Shown piece by piece: positions 30,665 through 41,814 of a DNA stretch of 64,000 bases. The notes beneath the pieces were generated by a model. The model was not told where the DNA came from, ran no database searches, and saw nothing but the letters and a program-made list of their open reading frames with translations. The position numbers and the translations under genes are program-made. This stretch comes from Sorghum bicolor (taxonomy: Eukaryota > Streptophyta > Magnoliopsida > Poales > Poaceae): positions 22,726,844 through 22,790,843 of the forward strand of contig NC_012879.2 in NCBI RefSeq assembly GCF_000003195.3. Reading direction: 5' to 3'. Each line of letters opens with the position of its first letter. Within the stretch, counting starts at the first letter, position 1.

Positions 30665-31058
30665 ATATATGTAAGCTATCTCTCTTTCATGCACATCGTA
30701 TTGGCTAAATAGCCGATACGGTCATTTGTAACCATAAGATGAATCTATTTAATATATTTGATAACGATTTTCTTTTTTGCATCATTACCAGGAGTTAACT
30801 TTCTAGTTAATTTCCTTTATTTCAATGGCTTCTCAAGGCCACACATCTCGGAACTATCTGGCAACAACCGGTAGGTTCCATAATTTGACTTTTTGTACTT
30901 CTATCTTGTAAATTTTAGGTCAAATTGACTCACACGCTCGGGAATCAATTCATCAAGCTCGTGTGTTTGTGGCTCAGGAGGTCTAGGACTTTATCTCTTG
31001 CACTCCCTCTAAGAGCCTCCGAGATTGTTGGTGCGAGATATCAATTTTTGCACCAACA

Positions 31059-31904
31059 GCTTTAATATATTATCTTCTCTATTTACTTTATTCCTATTTA
31101 TGATTAGTGTAGTTATTATATTTCGGCATGGGACCTTTGCAAGTATTGATTGCTCTACTTATCCATGGTAATTAAAGTAGTAAACACTAGTGTAGACATG
31201 GTGTCGAGGCTATAATTTACCTGAGGTTGTGCTCAATCCCACGGATAGTTGTGGTAGCCCTAGGGGTGACAGCCCTGTCAGGCCTTTGTATTCCACCACA
31301 TTCGGATTGATGTTTCGTAGAGCTTTTGGCAGCCTTCCTCCGACTACTTTCTTCCTAGTCTTCTTCGAGAGTCAGAAAGGTATTGTTGCTCCAAAGTGCC
31401 ATTATATGACTGCTATATCTTTTCATCTTCTATTGCCTTAGAACCTAAGTAATAGAGAAGTACAAATGAACCCTGATCTTTCCCGTTGTCTTCCGCTATG
31501 ATTATCTATACATTTATCATTGAATTCTCTTATATGCACTTAACTGATTTATCTTATAGTATATCATTTACCCCTACTTTAGTCTAGTTGCTCTAAGTTA
31601 GTAGATGTAGGATAGTGAATTATCAGATTCTTAACCCTAGCTTTCTTGTGGTAAAATATAAATAATGATACCTAGAATATTCTTGGTAAAATGCTACGAT
31701 GATGTTCTGTGCACTTGAAGATTCTTTTATATTTCTTTTTGCACTAACGAATGTTATCAAACATTACTGGAGCCGTTGTTGGGGATTAGGCTTTTGTCTA
31801 TCTTTGGTGATTGCGTTAAGAAATGCCAACAAGCATTTTTGTCGCCGTTGCCAGGGATTAGGCTTTTTGTCTATCTTTGGTGATTGCATTAAGAAATGCC
31901 AACA
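31059..31904 (+). mobile_element. 3' part of Athila-type LTR L, with duplicated end
   Basis: The segment shares GACAGCCCTGTCA, a CCACATTCGGAT-like block and a closing AAGAAATGCCAACA with the LTR of element G (about 40760-41510). The last part is duplicated: GGGATTAGGC...GTCTATCTTTGGTGATTGC...AAGAAATGCCAACA occurs at about 31777-31831 and again at about 31854-31904, separated by a primer-site-like TGTCGCCGTTGCCAGGGA (31840-31857). The second copy ends exactly where copia sequence begins, so the true LTR end is probably 31904. K interrupts its left side. Confidence 0.65.
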
Positions 31905-33561
31905 CTCACTAGGAGAAATACCCTCCTTTATTTTGAAAATCTATTTGCAATGGATAGGCTTTTTATTCTTGGGTAATTTCACTAAATCTCAAGTACCATT
32001 CTTTTCAAGCCACTCCACCGCAACTTGCATAGCGGCCACCCAATTGCTGCAATCAATAGAAGTAATAGCCACTGAGTAATTAGAAGGTTCTAAATTATGT
32101 TTAATCTCTTCTGCAACACTCATAGCATAAGCAATATTGCATTCTTCAATATACCATTTAACAGGCTTGGGCTGCCTTCTGGCCCTACTAATAGCAACAC
32201 AATGTTGTGGAGACTGCACAACTAGAGAAGAATGCTCAATAATAGATGAATCATTAACAATTGGAGAAATTTCAGCAATAGGTGTATCTTGGACAAAAGC
32301 ATTATCAACATCTAGTGCATCAATTAAGTGCTCTACCTGCATACTTATTTTCTCTCCCTCAATAGGAGCATCAATAGAAGGATTGTCAACAAACATAATA
32401 GTCTCATTAAAGATAACATTCCTGCTAAGCATAAAACCTTCTGAGTCAGGGGAGTCCACAATTTATAACCTTCACCACCATGTTGATAACCAATAAAAAT
32501 GCATTTAGTAGCTCTAGGTTCCAATTTACCATTATCAATGTAAGCATAAGCAGTACAACTAAAAACTCTCAATTGTGAAAAATCACCTGGAGATCCAGAC
32601 CATACCTCTATTGGAGTTTTCTTATCTGAGGAATCGAGAGTGAACGATTAGTAAGATAGTAAGCAGTGGAAGCAGCTTCAGCCTAAAAACACATATTTAA
32701 ACCAGCATTAGACAACATGCAACGAGCCTTGGAGATGATCAGTTATGTTCATACGCTTAGCTACACTATTCTATTGATGTGTATAAATAGTGTAGTGCCT
32801 AATAGTGCCTTGAGACTTGCAATATGCATTAAATTCATTAGAACAGTATTCCATCCCATTATTAGTACGACGCTTTTTAACCTTCTTCTCAGTTTGATTT
32901 TTAATCATAATCTTCCACATTTAAAATGCTGAAAATATTTTTGATTTATGCTTTAAGAAATAAGGCCATACCTTATGAGAATAATCATCAATTATTGTCA
33001 ACATGTGACAAGAACAACCAGTAGAAGGCTTGCGAGATGGTCTCCATAAATAAGAATGCACATAATCAAGAATACCTTTACTTTTATGAGTAGAGTTATT
33101 AAACGACAACCTCCTGTGTTTGCCAAACACACAATGCGCATAAAAATTTAGCTTACTGATGCTATGTTCATCAAGAAGTCCTCTCTTGCATAATTCATGC
33201 AAGCCTTGCTCACTCATTTGTTCAAGACGCATATGCCAATGATTAGTTGCATCAGAATTAGATGGTGAATTATAAATTATAGTAGCATCACCTGTAATTG
33301 TAGTACCATGAAGATGGTACAAATTAAGAGATTTTAGTTCAACTTTCATCACAATAAGAGAACCTTTTGACACCTTTAAAACTCTATCTCCATCGGAGTA
33401 CTTGTACCCTTTAGTATCAAGAGTACTGAGAGAAATAAGCTTCTTGCTCATGCTTGGAATATGCCTCACATCAGTCAAAGTTCTCACAATGCCATCATGC
33501 ATCTTAATTTGAATAGATCCAATGCCAACAATATGAAGAGGACAATCATCACCCAATCTAA
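31905..33561 (-). pseudogene. Copia pre-integrase, integrase and RT start (decayed)
   Basis: On the minus strand the pieces in order are: a protease/pre-integrase linker (HIPSMSKKLISLSTLDTKGY, 33480 region); the GAG-pre-integrase domain (HWHMRLEQMSEQGLHELCKRGLL); the integrase core with LTIIDDYSHKVW; a C-terminal integrase part (LRVFSCTAYAYIDNGKLEPR, 32572 region); a hinge (EPSNYSVAITSIDCSNWVAAM); and the first RT residues to about SPSE at 31905. Integrase is dead: the second catalytic Asp reads RRTNNG and the third Glu reads NSVAKRMN. At least two tryptophan codons in the RT start have become stops, and frames shift between segments. Changes are dominated by G to A on the coding strand. Confidence 0.85.
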
Positions 33562-33802
33562 GGCCTTGTTTAGTTCCCAAAAATTTTTGGTTTTGAACAC
33601 TATATCACTTTTGTTTTTATTTGGTAATTATTGTTCAATTATGGACTAACTAGGCTCAAAAGATTCATCTCGTGATTTACAGACATACTATGCAATTAGT
33701 TTTTTTTTCATCTATATTTAATGCTCTATGCATATGCCGCAAGATTCCATGTGATGAGGAATCTTGAAAAATTTTGGATACTTTTTGGGAACTAAACAAG
33801 CC
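33562..33802. mobile_element. Tourist-like MITE (241 bp)
   Basis: It begins GGCCTTGTTTAGTTCCCAAA and ends TTTGGGAACTAAACAAGCC, near-perfect terminal inverted repeats, with TAA on both sides (33559-33561 and 33803-33805). A TAA/TTA target and this terminal sequence fit PIF/Harbinger-related Tourist MITEs that are common in panicoid grasses. It interrupts the copia frame between gag and the pre-integrase region. There is no coding capacity. Confidence 0.88.
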
Positions 33803-33805
33803 TAA

Positions 33806-34266
33806 TAGATCTCTACCTTGGAGAGAATCATAGGTGACAAATGAATCACTATTAATGCATATATGAAAGGAAGCAATGGAATCAATAATCCATTAATCAT
33901 CACTATTAGCACATCCATCAAAAGCAACAAGCGAATCACCATCAGAATAATCTGCTTTGGAAGCAGCAACAAAAGCATTACCTTAATCATTAGATTTACT
34001 TTTCTCTCTTCTCATTATTTTTTAATTTCAAACAATCCTCGATAAAGTGATAATCCTTTTTGGAATACTTGCAGAATTTCTCGCCTCTACCTCGAGACTT
34101 TGATCGACCTTTATAATGATTAGAACTTTTGTCTCTATTGCCATTGTTTGATTTATTTTGTATCCTCCCACGAACAGATAACTTATCCTTAAGAAGGAGA
34201 ACCTTCAGAAGATACCATGTGTTTCATCTTTTCCTTGTCATGCAATGCCTTAGAAACCTCATCAAA
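33806..34266 (-). pseudogene. Copia gag C-terminal part with zinc knuckle
   Basis: On the minus strand the frame contains DEVSKALHDKEKMKHMV, immediately joined across solo LTR E to FRDTLLYSHDSPTF at 39722-39770. It then has basic sequence and a degenerate CCHC knuckle CKYSKKDYHFIEDC, whose second cysteine is serine. Several stops and small shifts are present. It ends at the MITE. It is the nucleocapsid end of a copia gag. Confidence 0.78.
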
Positions 34267-37200
34267 TGTAACACCCCAGGTGTTTGCCACTAGTTAGACC
34301 CTAGGTTTTGAGCTAAAACACGCCAAGATAAGTGGTGATGATCATGTTAAGGTCAATCCATGACAGTGAGCCTCAAGTTAAACTTGGAGAATGCACCCTT
34401 GCTTACATATAGGCCTTTTCAAAGTACATGCTTGAGTGATGTTTATGGAACCTCTCTCATGTGGCCCACATCCATCACTGCCTATAGTGAGCACTCAAAA
34501 AGTTTCATGAAGTCTGGAATCAAAAGGTCACATGAAATGATAAGTTACATGCTTGTTGGAATGACCTCATTAAGTGAATAGAACCATAGGTCATCAACCA
34601 ATCCTTGCAACCTTGCCTAAATGACTCTAGGTGAACTCTACAACAAAAGTCATGAAGGGTACATGTTGAGCTTGTGCCTAGAAAATGCTTCAACTAGCCT
34701 AAAACCTTAGTTTGAGCTTTATCAAGTTGCTGCATTGACCAAAGTGAAAGTTTGACTTTTATACTAGTTCTGAGGTTTTACCTTGAATAAAAGTTATAGT
34801 TTAGATTCTGTACCACAAAGTTTGTTTAATGGTCAAGAGCTAGTTTGGTCGCTAACCTAGTCAAATTAAGTTTACAAGATTCAATGCATTGCTGTTTTGG
34901 GAACTCCAGAATTTTGGCTAAGTCCTGAGGTGCTCAGTTTCGGGTACCCTAGTTGGGAGGCTTGTATCTTCCAAATAAAACAGAAACAGTACAAGGTCCT
35001 TTTGTAAAAGTTGTATTATAGTTTGCATACTACAATCTTTGTTAAAGTTACCATGTCTGAATCATCTTCTAAGCATGTCAAATAATAGTCACAAGATTGA
35101 ATCTGCTATAATTTCCAGCACTTAGAGTTTCTAAGTCTAGGTTTGCAGTTCATCACGTTGGCATTCCGCGTTCTCCAAATTTTAATAAACAACTTGCATG
35201 AGTCCCAAAATAAAAGTTGGAGTACATATTGTGGGCTAGAGCATGCCAAAAGATGACACCATTTTGACTTCGTTTTGGTCATCAATTTTGAGTTTTGCTA
35301 ATCACAATCAATTCGTTGACACTCATAGATTGGCATCAAATTATCTATTAATATGTAAGCCTAAGGACCATGGCACTTAAACGAAAAATGTAGAGCAGCA
35401 CGAGTTTGACAAACTTCCTTTTTGGCCCATGACTCAAATCGGCCGGGAAATGGACCAAATCGGCTTCCTACGTCGGCCACACGGTCACCCGCCACCAGTT
35501 CGAGGGATTGTCTCTAAGGGCGACACGCGTCCTCGACGTGCCAACCATGCACAGAGCGCGCCCCCACCATTGCCAACCTCCTCTGCCGCGCGTCCTGAGC
35601 CCCTGCACTTCCCAGAGTGGACGCCTCACCCTCCTCACTCGCCTGTCCACTCCCTCTACCTTCCCCATTGTTATTCTCGCTCTCCAATCAAGCTCCAGAG
35701 CAAGCACAGCCATGGCCGCTGCCATGGCCAGTGAGCTCGAGCTGCTGCAGGTGTTGCTTTCTCTCCTCCGCCCCTGCACAGCTCTGCCGTAACCTACTTC
35801 ATCTTCCACGCCGCGCCATGCCAAAACCCTAGCCACGCCGGCCCTCTTCATTTCCTTCACGTGGAGCACCGGCAGTTTCCGTCGACGTTGCCCTGCTGTT
35901 GCGATTGTGCCACTACTGCCTGCAGCTTGGGCTGGGCAAGTGCCCGACACAGTGGCAACCCCGCTGCTAGGCCGCAGCACTCTTCCTCTGTGACCGGAAG
36001 TGCCCACGGCCGGACTCTTCCTTCTCCGTCCGTTCCCGGTTCAAGAAGACAGGACCTCGTGTTCGAATAAGAAACAACTCAGGGTTCCAGATGCGAAGCC
36101 AAGACTTATATGAATAGTGTTTCTGGGTTATAGCGTGATTCTTGGAAATACCAGGGTTCCCGGTGAAAGATCTGTTTTCCTTTTTCCTTTGGAAATGCAT
36201 AGAAATTGGTAGAAAAGTCGTAAAATAGCAAATGTGGACTTTTTGGAATCCTTGTGAAATTATCTATGCCGTAGATCTATAATATGACATGGTTTTGTTT
36301 GCAGTTTTAGCGGTAAAAATAGATTTGTGCAGTTCGGTTTTAATTGCTTGTTATATTTGTCTTTTTTATAACCACTGTATTATTGCTCAAATAAATTTGA
36401 AAATATTTTGACAAGCTTTTCATATGATGTTTCATGTCTGGTAAAATTTGCATGAATGTAGGAATGACAGATTAAGAGTTATAAAAATAACAAATGCCCT
36501 GTGTTGCTTTGCTCCTATTCTGAGTGGATCTGCATGTTTATACTGTTTGACTCAGTTAGGTTGTGAATCATGCCTGGATGAAAATATATGAGTTGTAGTA
36601 CTTTTCATAAGATTTTCATCAAGCTAAATATCATAATGTTTGGTTAAGCATATCTTTAGTTATAGTAGTTTAAATTACTATTTCAGTTTCTGTCTAAACC
36701 CAGACAGGAATACATTGTTTGTTATGTAAGACCTTGTTAGTGCTAGATTCAGCTCTAGATGTTTATAACAAAGTTGCTCAAAATTTAGTAAGCTTTCTAG
36801 AAAGTACATAACCATAATTTATGGGCATGTGAAACTCAAGTTATGGGTGTTTAATTTGACATGATAGATTATGTCCATGTTTTGGACAGAAATGTCTTTA
36901 TGGATCTTGATAAATGGTTTATAATTATAAATAAAAATGTAAAAATGGAAAATGTTATTCCAATACAATCCTATGATACTGTTGTATCATGTTTATGTAT
37001 GATATGGCCATGTGTTTGAAGAAAATATGATTTGTGCATGTATCTTATTCTCACATGGTTAATTGCAATAGCAATTTGTCTTTTTCATAGGTGTTGCTAT
37101 GCTTATTCAAATACTGTGAAATTTATACAGCAGTCTATTCATGGTATTCAGAGGCTACTATAATTTTTGTAGAATTTACTGTGCATGTTTGGTATATGTT

Positions 37201-39716
37201 CTTCAATTCACCTTATTATCCAAATAAATTAAGAAATGCATTAAATAAATTTATTTGGAAATGACCACTATGTTTTCTGGTGTTATTTAGATATATGCAA
37301 ACTGTTGGTAACAATGGTTTTGCTCAAATGCATGTTTGAAACATAAGTTAATAATTAATTGTTTGCAATTGTTGTTTCTGGACAGTTTCTGGAACTGTTT
37401 GGTTTACAATGTGTAAATGATGTTTTGTGAGAATCTTGTTTATAGTAAACTTGTAGATAATTCATTTATCTAGCTGCTGTCAAAATTTGGTGGCATTTGG
37501 TTATGTGGTTTGTATGTTATGGCTGTTCAAAGTTGAGTTTCAGAAATGGTTGCTCTCTGTCTTGTTAGGACCTGATTCTGTAATTCTAATATTTCGACCT
37601 GCCAAACTTATGAATCATGCTTTGATGTCTAAATATGAAATGTAGGTAATTTCCTAAGCTTTCCAGAATGTCTTCTTTCATGTCTTTTGGAGTTGTGTAA
37701 CTCCAGTTACGATTTATTTGCTCAGCTGCTGTTAACAGTCATAAAAATGGCAGATTCCTTGTATTGCTGTACATGCTTGGTATATTGTTATGTATGACTT
37801 ATGTCTTTGATAAGGGCTAAGTTAATATACCTGAAACCTTGTGAAACATGTATGCCATGTCTAATATGTTTAGTGTTGCATTCCTTGTTGACTTAGCATG
37901 TGGTAATGTAAGCATTAAGTTGAGCAATGAGATGTGCTTAAGTATGTTTAGTGTAACCATGCTCTTGCCATGCTTTTTGTGTGTGATGCTTTGTCTATTG
38001 CACTTCTACGTGTTCATACACTTGCATCTTGCATCTCATTTAGGTACGCTAGGTGAACTGCGTGAAGGACTTTATGGTGGACCTAACCGGATGATGGAAG
38101 GACTACACAAGTGTTGTCACCTTAGATGTCGTCAAGACGGTGCAAGCTGACATAACTGACTTGTGTCGGATTCCAGGCAAGCCTCGGAGCATTCTAAGTC
38201 TCCTACCCTCTCTTTTTATAAAAGCACAAGAGTATAACTTTATATGAAGCATTAGGTGAAAGGAGTTGAATGAAACCGTTGGTGCATATATTCCTACCTT
38301 GTCCACTATATGTAACTACCTGAACCCTTACTAGTATAAGGAAGACATTCTATGCTTAGCTATGCTTACCTCGGTAGAAGCCAGGTGATTTCCTGTCACC
38401 TGCGAGAGATAGGTGGATACCTGATCACGGTTGGCTATATTTGCTATCGTGGAAATAACCATGTGCTAATAATGAATTTGAGACCGGACGGGATGACGAT
38501 AGTGCAGCAACAAGGCATGGAGGTCTTGGGTGTGAACCTATCCCCGTCTGTGTCGTTTAAGGACCGAATCGCTGTACGTCCCCGTGTCATGTTGAACGCA
38601 TGCCTATCACTTAGTTGGCCGGATAACTCGTTCCGACCGCGAAGCCTACGAGTGCAACTCCGGCCGGATACCCCGATCTGGTTAAAGTGCGCACCCCGGT
38701 TGGTAGCAAGGATGTGCGGGGAGTCAATGGCGTAATGGCGTAAGACCGAGGAGTCAGGTTAGAGTCCTGACCCTGGCAGATTGGCGGTCCCTGGGGGTGC
38801 GGCGCCGTACGGACCCGCGAATTGGTCCGGAGTTGTGCTAAAGGTGATCCGAGCTGCCCTCGCGAGGTATGCTTGGGTGAGTGCTAGGAATACCCCTCTA
38901 GCTGGATAGGAATCGATTCGAATCGCCGTCTCTCCCGGATAGTGAGAACTTGACTCGGGCAGCGGCAACGTAGATACACTAAATGAAACTTAATGGTTCT
39001 GATGATGATGGCTACATGATAAACCTGATATGGTTATAATGTGATGCTTATTAATCAAGTGGTTGCTATAGAATAGGTGCAAATCTAGCTATGGTAGCTT
39101 AATTGAACTTGATGCTAAAATATTGACTAAAAGGTTGAAAGTAAGGACTCATGATAGTAATGCTCTTTTTGGCAAAGTTATGCTATCCAACCAACTCCAC
39201 CAAAAAGCCTTGCATATCCTTGAGAGTCTTTTATTTCTCTCCTGTCGGGTAAGTCTAGCTGAGTACATTCGAGTACTCAGGGTTTATCCCACCATGTTGC
39301 AGGTGAAGTTTTCAGTCTGCTAAAGATGGTGGCTAACAGCCGGTGGGCTCGGTGATTCCATATTATGTTCTCATCTATATGCTTTTGCCGGAGGATGTCA
39401 CTTATGCTAGCAATGTATTTGGAACTTATGTTATTGTAATCATTTGAAAGCTATGTTGTTTTCTAATCGATTTGGAAAAATCCAAACTTGTATTATTATT
39501 TGTGAACTCCTTTGTAATATTATTTCCGCTGCAAATCTCTGGGTATGTGATGTGTATTTGCTTAATCATGCGATCTTGGTGTAAGATTGATTTACCGAGG
39601 TCCTTCGTGACACTCGGCAGACTATCGGGTTTATATAAGTGAGAGTATGCGCGTGTCAACGTGTTAAACGGGGACAGTCGTACTTAAACTTGTATAAATT
39701 GGGCGGTTCTGTCACA
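34267..39716 (+). mobile_element. Solo LTR E of a Tekay-type family (5.45 kb)
   Basis: E starts TGTAACACCCC, ends GGGCGGTTCTGTCACA and is flanked by a perfect TCAAA duplication (34262-34266 and 39717-39721) inside copia gag. Its 3' third (about 38345-39715) is clearly related to the F LTR, for example GGAAATAACCATGTGCTAAT and GACCCTGGCAGATTGGCGGT, and the termini are alike. No gag, pol, primer site or polypurine tract is inside, so it is a solo LTR, presumably left by recombination between two LTRs. A GC-rich block at about 35430-36070 parallels one in the F LTR. The many short frames here are not convincing genes. Confidence 0.85.
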
Positions 39717-39721
39717 TCAAA

Positions 39722-39793
39722 TGTTGGAGAATCATGACTATATAACAGTGTATCTCTGAAGTTTGCAAAAGAACTAGACAAAGATCACACAAG
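39722..39793 (-). pseudogene. Copia gag piece right of solo LTR E
   Basis: On the minus strand it reads FRDTLLYSHDSPTF and upstream residues of a copia gag, in phase with the part beyond E. It ends where LTR G begins. Confidence 0.7.
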
Positions 39794-41510
39794 TGTTGGC
39801 GACACTTATTATATAAAAATAAATATCTTTTTATAAATAAAAATAAATAGAAAATAGGGCTTTGATCTAATCTTTCCACGAGTTTTGGTATATATGCTAT
39901 TTTCAGGTATGACACGTGGAAAAGTGCAAAAGATACAAGAAATGCGCAATACAAGAATTCGTATTTAGAAAAGACGCAAACCAGCTCCAATAGAGAAAAG
40001 CCCACAAAAGATGAACTGGACCCATCCGTAACCACGAGGAGGATCAGGGCCCAGAGCACAACCGACCACGCGGAGATGGCGGCCATGGGGGCTCACCCAG
40101 CTTGCGGGCGCAACCCTAGTGGCGGTTCCACGGCCCCACCTTCTTCTGGCGGTTGCATGGTGGCATGCATAGGACGGTTTCACCTAATACTATATTTAGA
40201 TCCCGCAAACCGTCCTAGTTGAGCTATAAATAGATGGCTCCCCTCTCATTTGTAACACACACCATCATTTCGAGCAACACACCTCACATTCTACACTTGT
40301 TCTCTTTAGTTTAGTACTAGTAGTAGAGCAAGGCAAAGCTAGCAAGGAGAGCTTGTCTCCTTGGAGGATCAAGAGTGTCTTGGTATGAATACAATTATGC
40401 CTTCCTCCATGAGCAAGTTCTTATATTCTTTATACAGTTATGCTTTTGATCTAGAGTATAGTCTTGTTCATATCATGATCATAGTTTATGAGCTAGTTCA
40501 TAGTTCTAGCTCTATGTTCTTGATATGTTCATCATAGTTCTTCATCGTTCATCAAGTTAATATGAATAGAGGAAGAACTAGGGATGAGATAATGGTTCTC
40601 TGGGCTGTAGTGGTCACCCTTGGCCGAGCCTGTCAATCCGAAGGGTTGGGGTCCTAGGTGGCTACGGGGTGTTTCCAAGTACACGGGCATGGTGCTCGGG
40701 TATGCGGAGACCCGAGGATATGCGGGTATCCCACGGGCAGAGGGGTAGGTGGCACGGTGGTGACAGCCCTGTCATCCTTCGTATTCCCCCACGTTCGGAT
40801 ATTCGGTAGGAGTCATGTAAAGTCTCTATTTGCTGGCAGACCAGCTATGGAGATCTCCCTAGTATCTCAGACTTAGCTCTAACCTGTTCTTATTAGCTAG
40901 ATGACCTACTAACAGATCTGTTGTATAACTTGTATACGATCATGCCTGCTCGCGTAGTTGTTCTTTTATTCTTTGTTTTCCCTTTATTCCTTGAGGTTGC
41001 TCCGATGTGTGTCTGCTATCAAATCAACTACATACTTACCCCTGTTTATACTATGTCTACCATGCATTTCAATAAGTAATCATGTTTATAACCAAAGCTA
41101 GATGCGTTCACAATGCCTTCCTACAGGAAATTATAAATACGACACCACTGAATACTCACGGGTTGAAATGCTACAATGATAGTTCTGTGTGCTTGCAGAG
41201 TTATTCTTATTTCATACTGAGCTATCGATTGGCGTACCTAAGTACCTTTACTTAAGCTTGTAATCCTTGTGCACTCAGCCGGCGCTGGGCCATAGCTTTG
41301 CATATCGTAAGTAAGGATGGTTAGGAAGGCCAATCTAGCATTACTAATCATCAGTACCAGACTGCACTGCCTAGGCCCGCGCCGTAAAGAGCCTTGGGTT
41401 ATCATTCTGAAGTGATGGTGGTTAGGATATGCCAAGAACGTTTCTAGTGTTATCATTAGGGATGGACTCAAACGCTATCTTTAGTGGTTTCGCTAAGAAA
41501 CGCCAACAAG
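39794..41510 (+). mobile_element. 5' LTR of element G (1.72 kb)
   Basis: It starts TGTTGGCGACAC and ends AAACGCCAACA (TGTTGGCG/CGCCAACA inverted ends), then comes the primer site. A TATA box TATAAATA is at 40225-40232, followed by a CA-rich leader. The left flank is copia gag. Several short frames are not genes. Confidence 0.87.
40225..40232 (+). promoter_or_regulatory. TATA box of LTR G
   Basis: TATAAATA in GAGCTATAAATAGATGG, a textbook plant TATA context, about 430 bp into the LTR. Confidence 0.65.
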
Positions 41511-41518
41511 CATATATG

Positions 41519-41536
41519 GCGCCATTGCCGGGGAAG
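41519..41536 (+). promoter_or_regulatory. Primer-binding site of G (tRNA-Asp, one mismatch)
   Basis: TGGCGCCATTGCCGGGGA starts 8 bases after the LTR end and differs from the tRNA-Asp complement at one base. Sequence 41537-41814 is untranslated leader. Confidence 0.8.
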
Positions 41537-41814
41537 GCAATTGAAAATGCAAAAGCATCTAGCATTGGCATAAACATTGATTACATAATAAGCATTGGTA
41601 GCCATAGTTTAAACAGGGTAATTTTGCTGTTTTGTTCCTCCTTTTATATGGAATGAAAACAGGATAGTGTATGAGCGGTTTCAACCTGCCGGAAAATTTC
41701 ACCGACAATCCAGAATGACGCCTAAGGAAGAAGAACAAGAAGAAATTTGTTTCTTCCTCCGCTACTTCTCCGATAGAAGAACCGGTCACTTCCACACCAT
41801 CCACTTCAATTGTC

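Larger units (their letters stand above)
29293..31058 (+). mobile_element. Element K: polypurine tract remnant plus 3' LTR (1.74 kb)
   Basis: AAAATTGGGGGCATG (29304-29318) looks like a gypsy polypurine tract directly before an LTR starting TGTTAATCCC at 29319 and ending TTGCACCAACA at 31058. A TATA box TATAAATA is at 29562-29569. The flanks (GCATG and GCTTT) are not a matching TSD, so it is not a simple solo LTR; the internal part is cut off by J at 29292. The LTR carries the MULE-type MITE at 30428-30664. No gene is seen inside. Confidence 0.65.
31905..39793 (-). mobile_element. Ty1/copia retrotransposon remnant, base layer of the nest
   Basis: A minus-strand copia gag-pol runs from gag (39793) to the beginning of RT (31905). 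It is interrupted by a Tourist-like MITE (33562-33802) and solo LTR E (34267-39716). The order gag, zinc knuckle, pre-integrase, integrase, RT is diagnostic of copia rather than gypsy elements. Both ends are covered by younger Athila LTRs (L on the left, G on the right), so its own LTRs are not visible here. Confidence 0.82.

Noticed and set aside
29319..31058. K as a clean solo LTR
   Set aside because: The 5-bp flanks GCATG and GCTTT do not match, and a polypurine tract precedes it, so it is better read as the 3' LTR of a truncated element.
35429..36070. Overlapping GC-rich frames on both strands in E, and similar ones near 44930-45780 and 55990-56820
   Set aside because: They lie in GC-rich LTR blocks of Tekay-type elements, overlap on both strands, and show no domain or conserved start.
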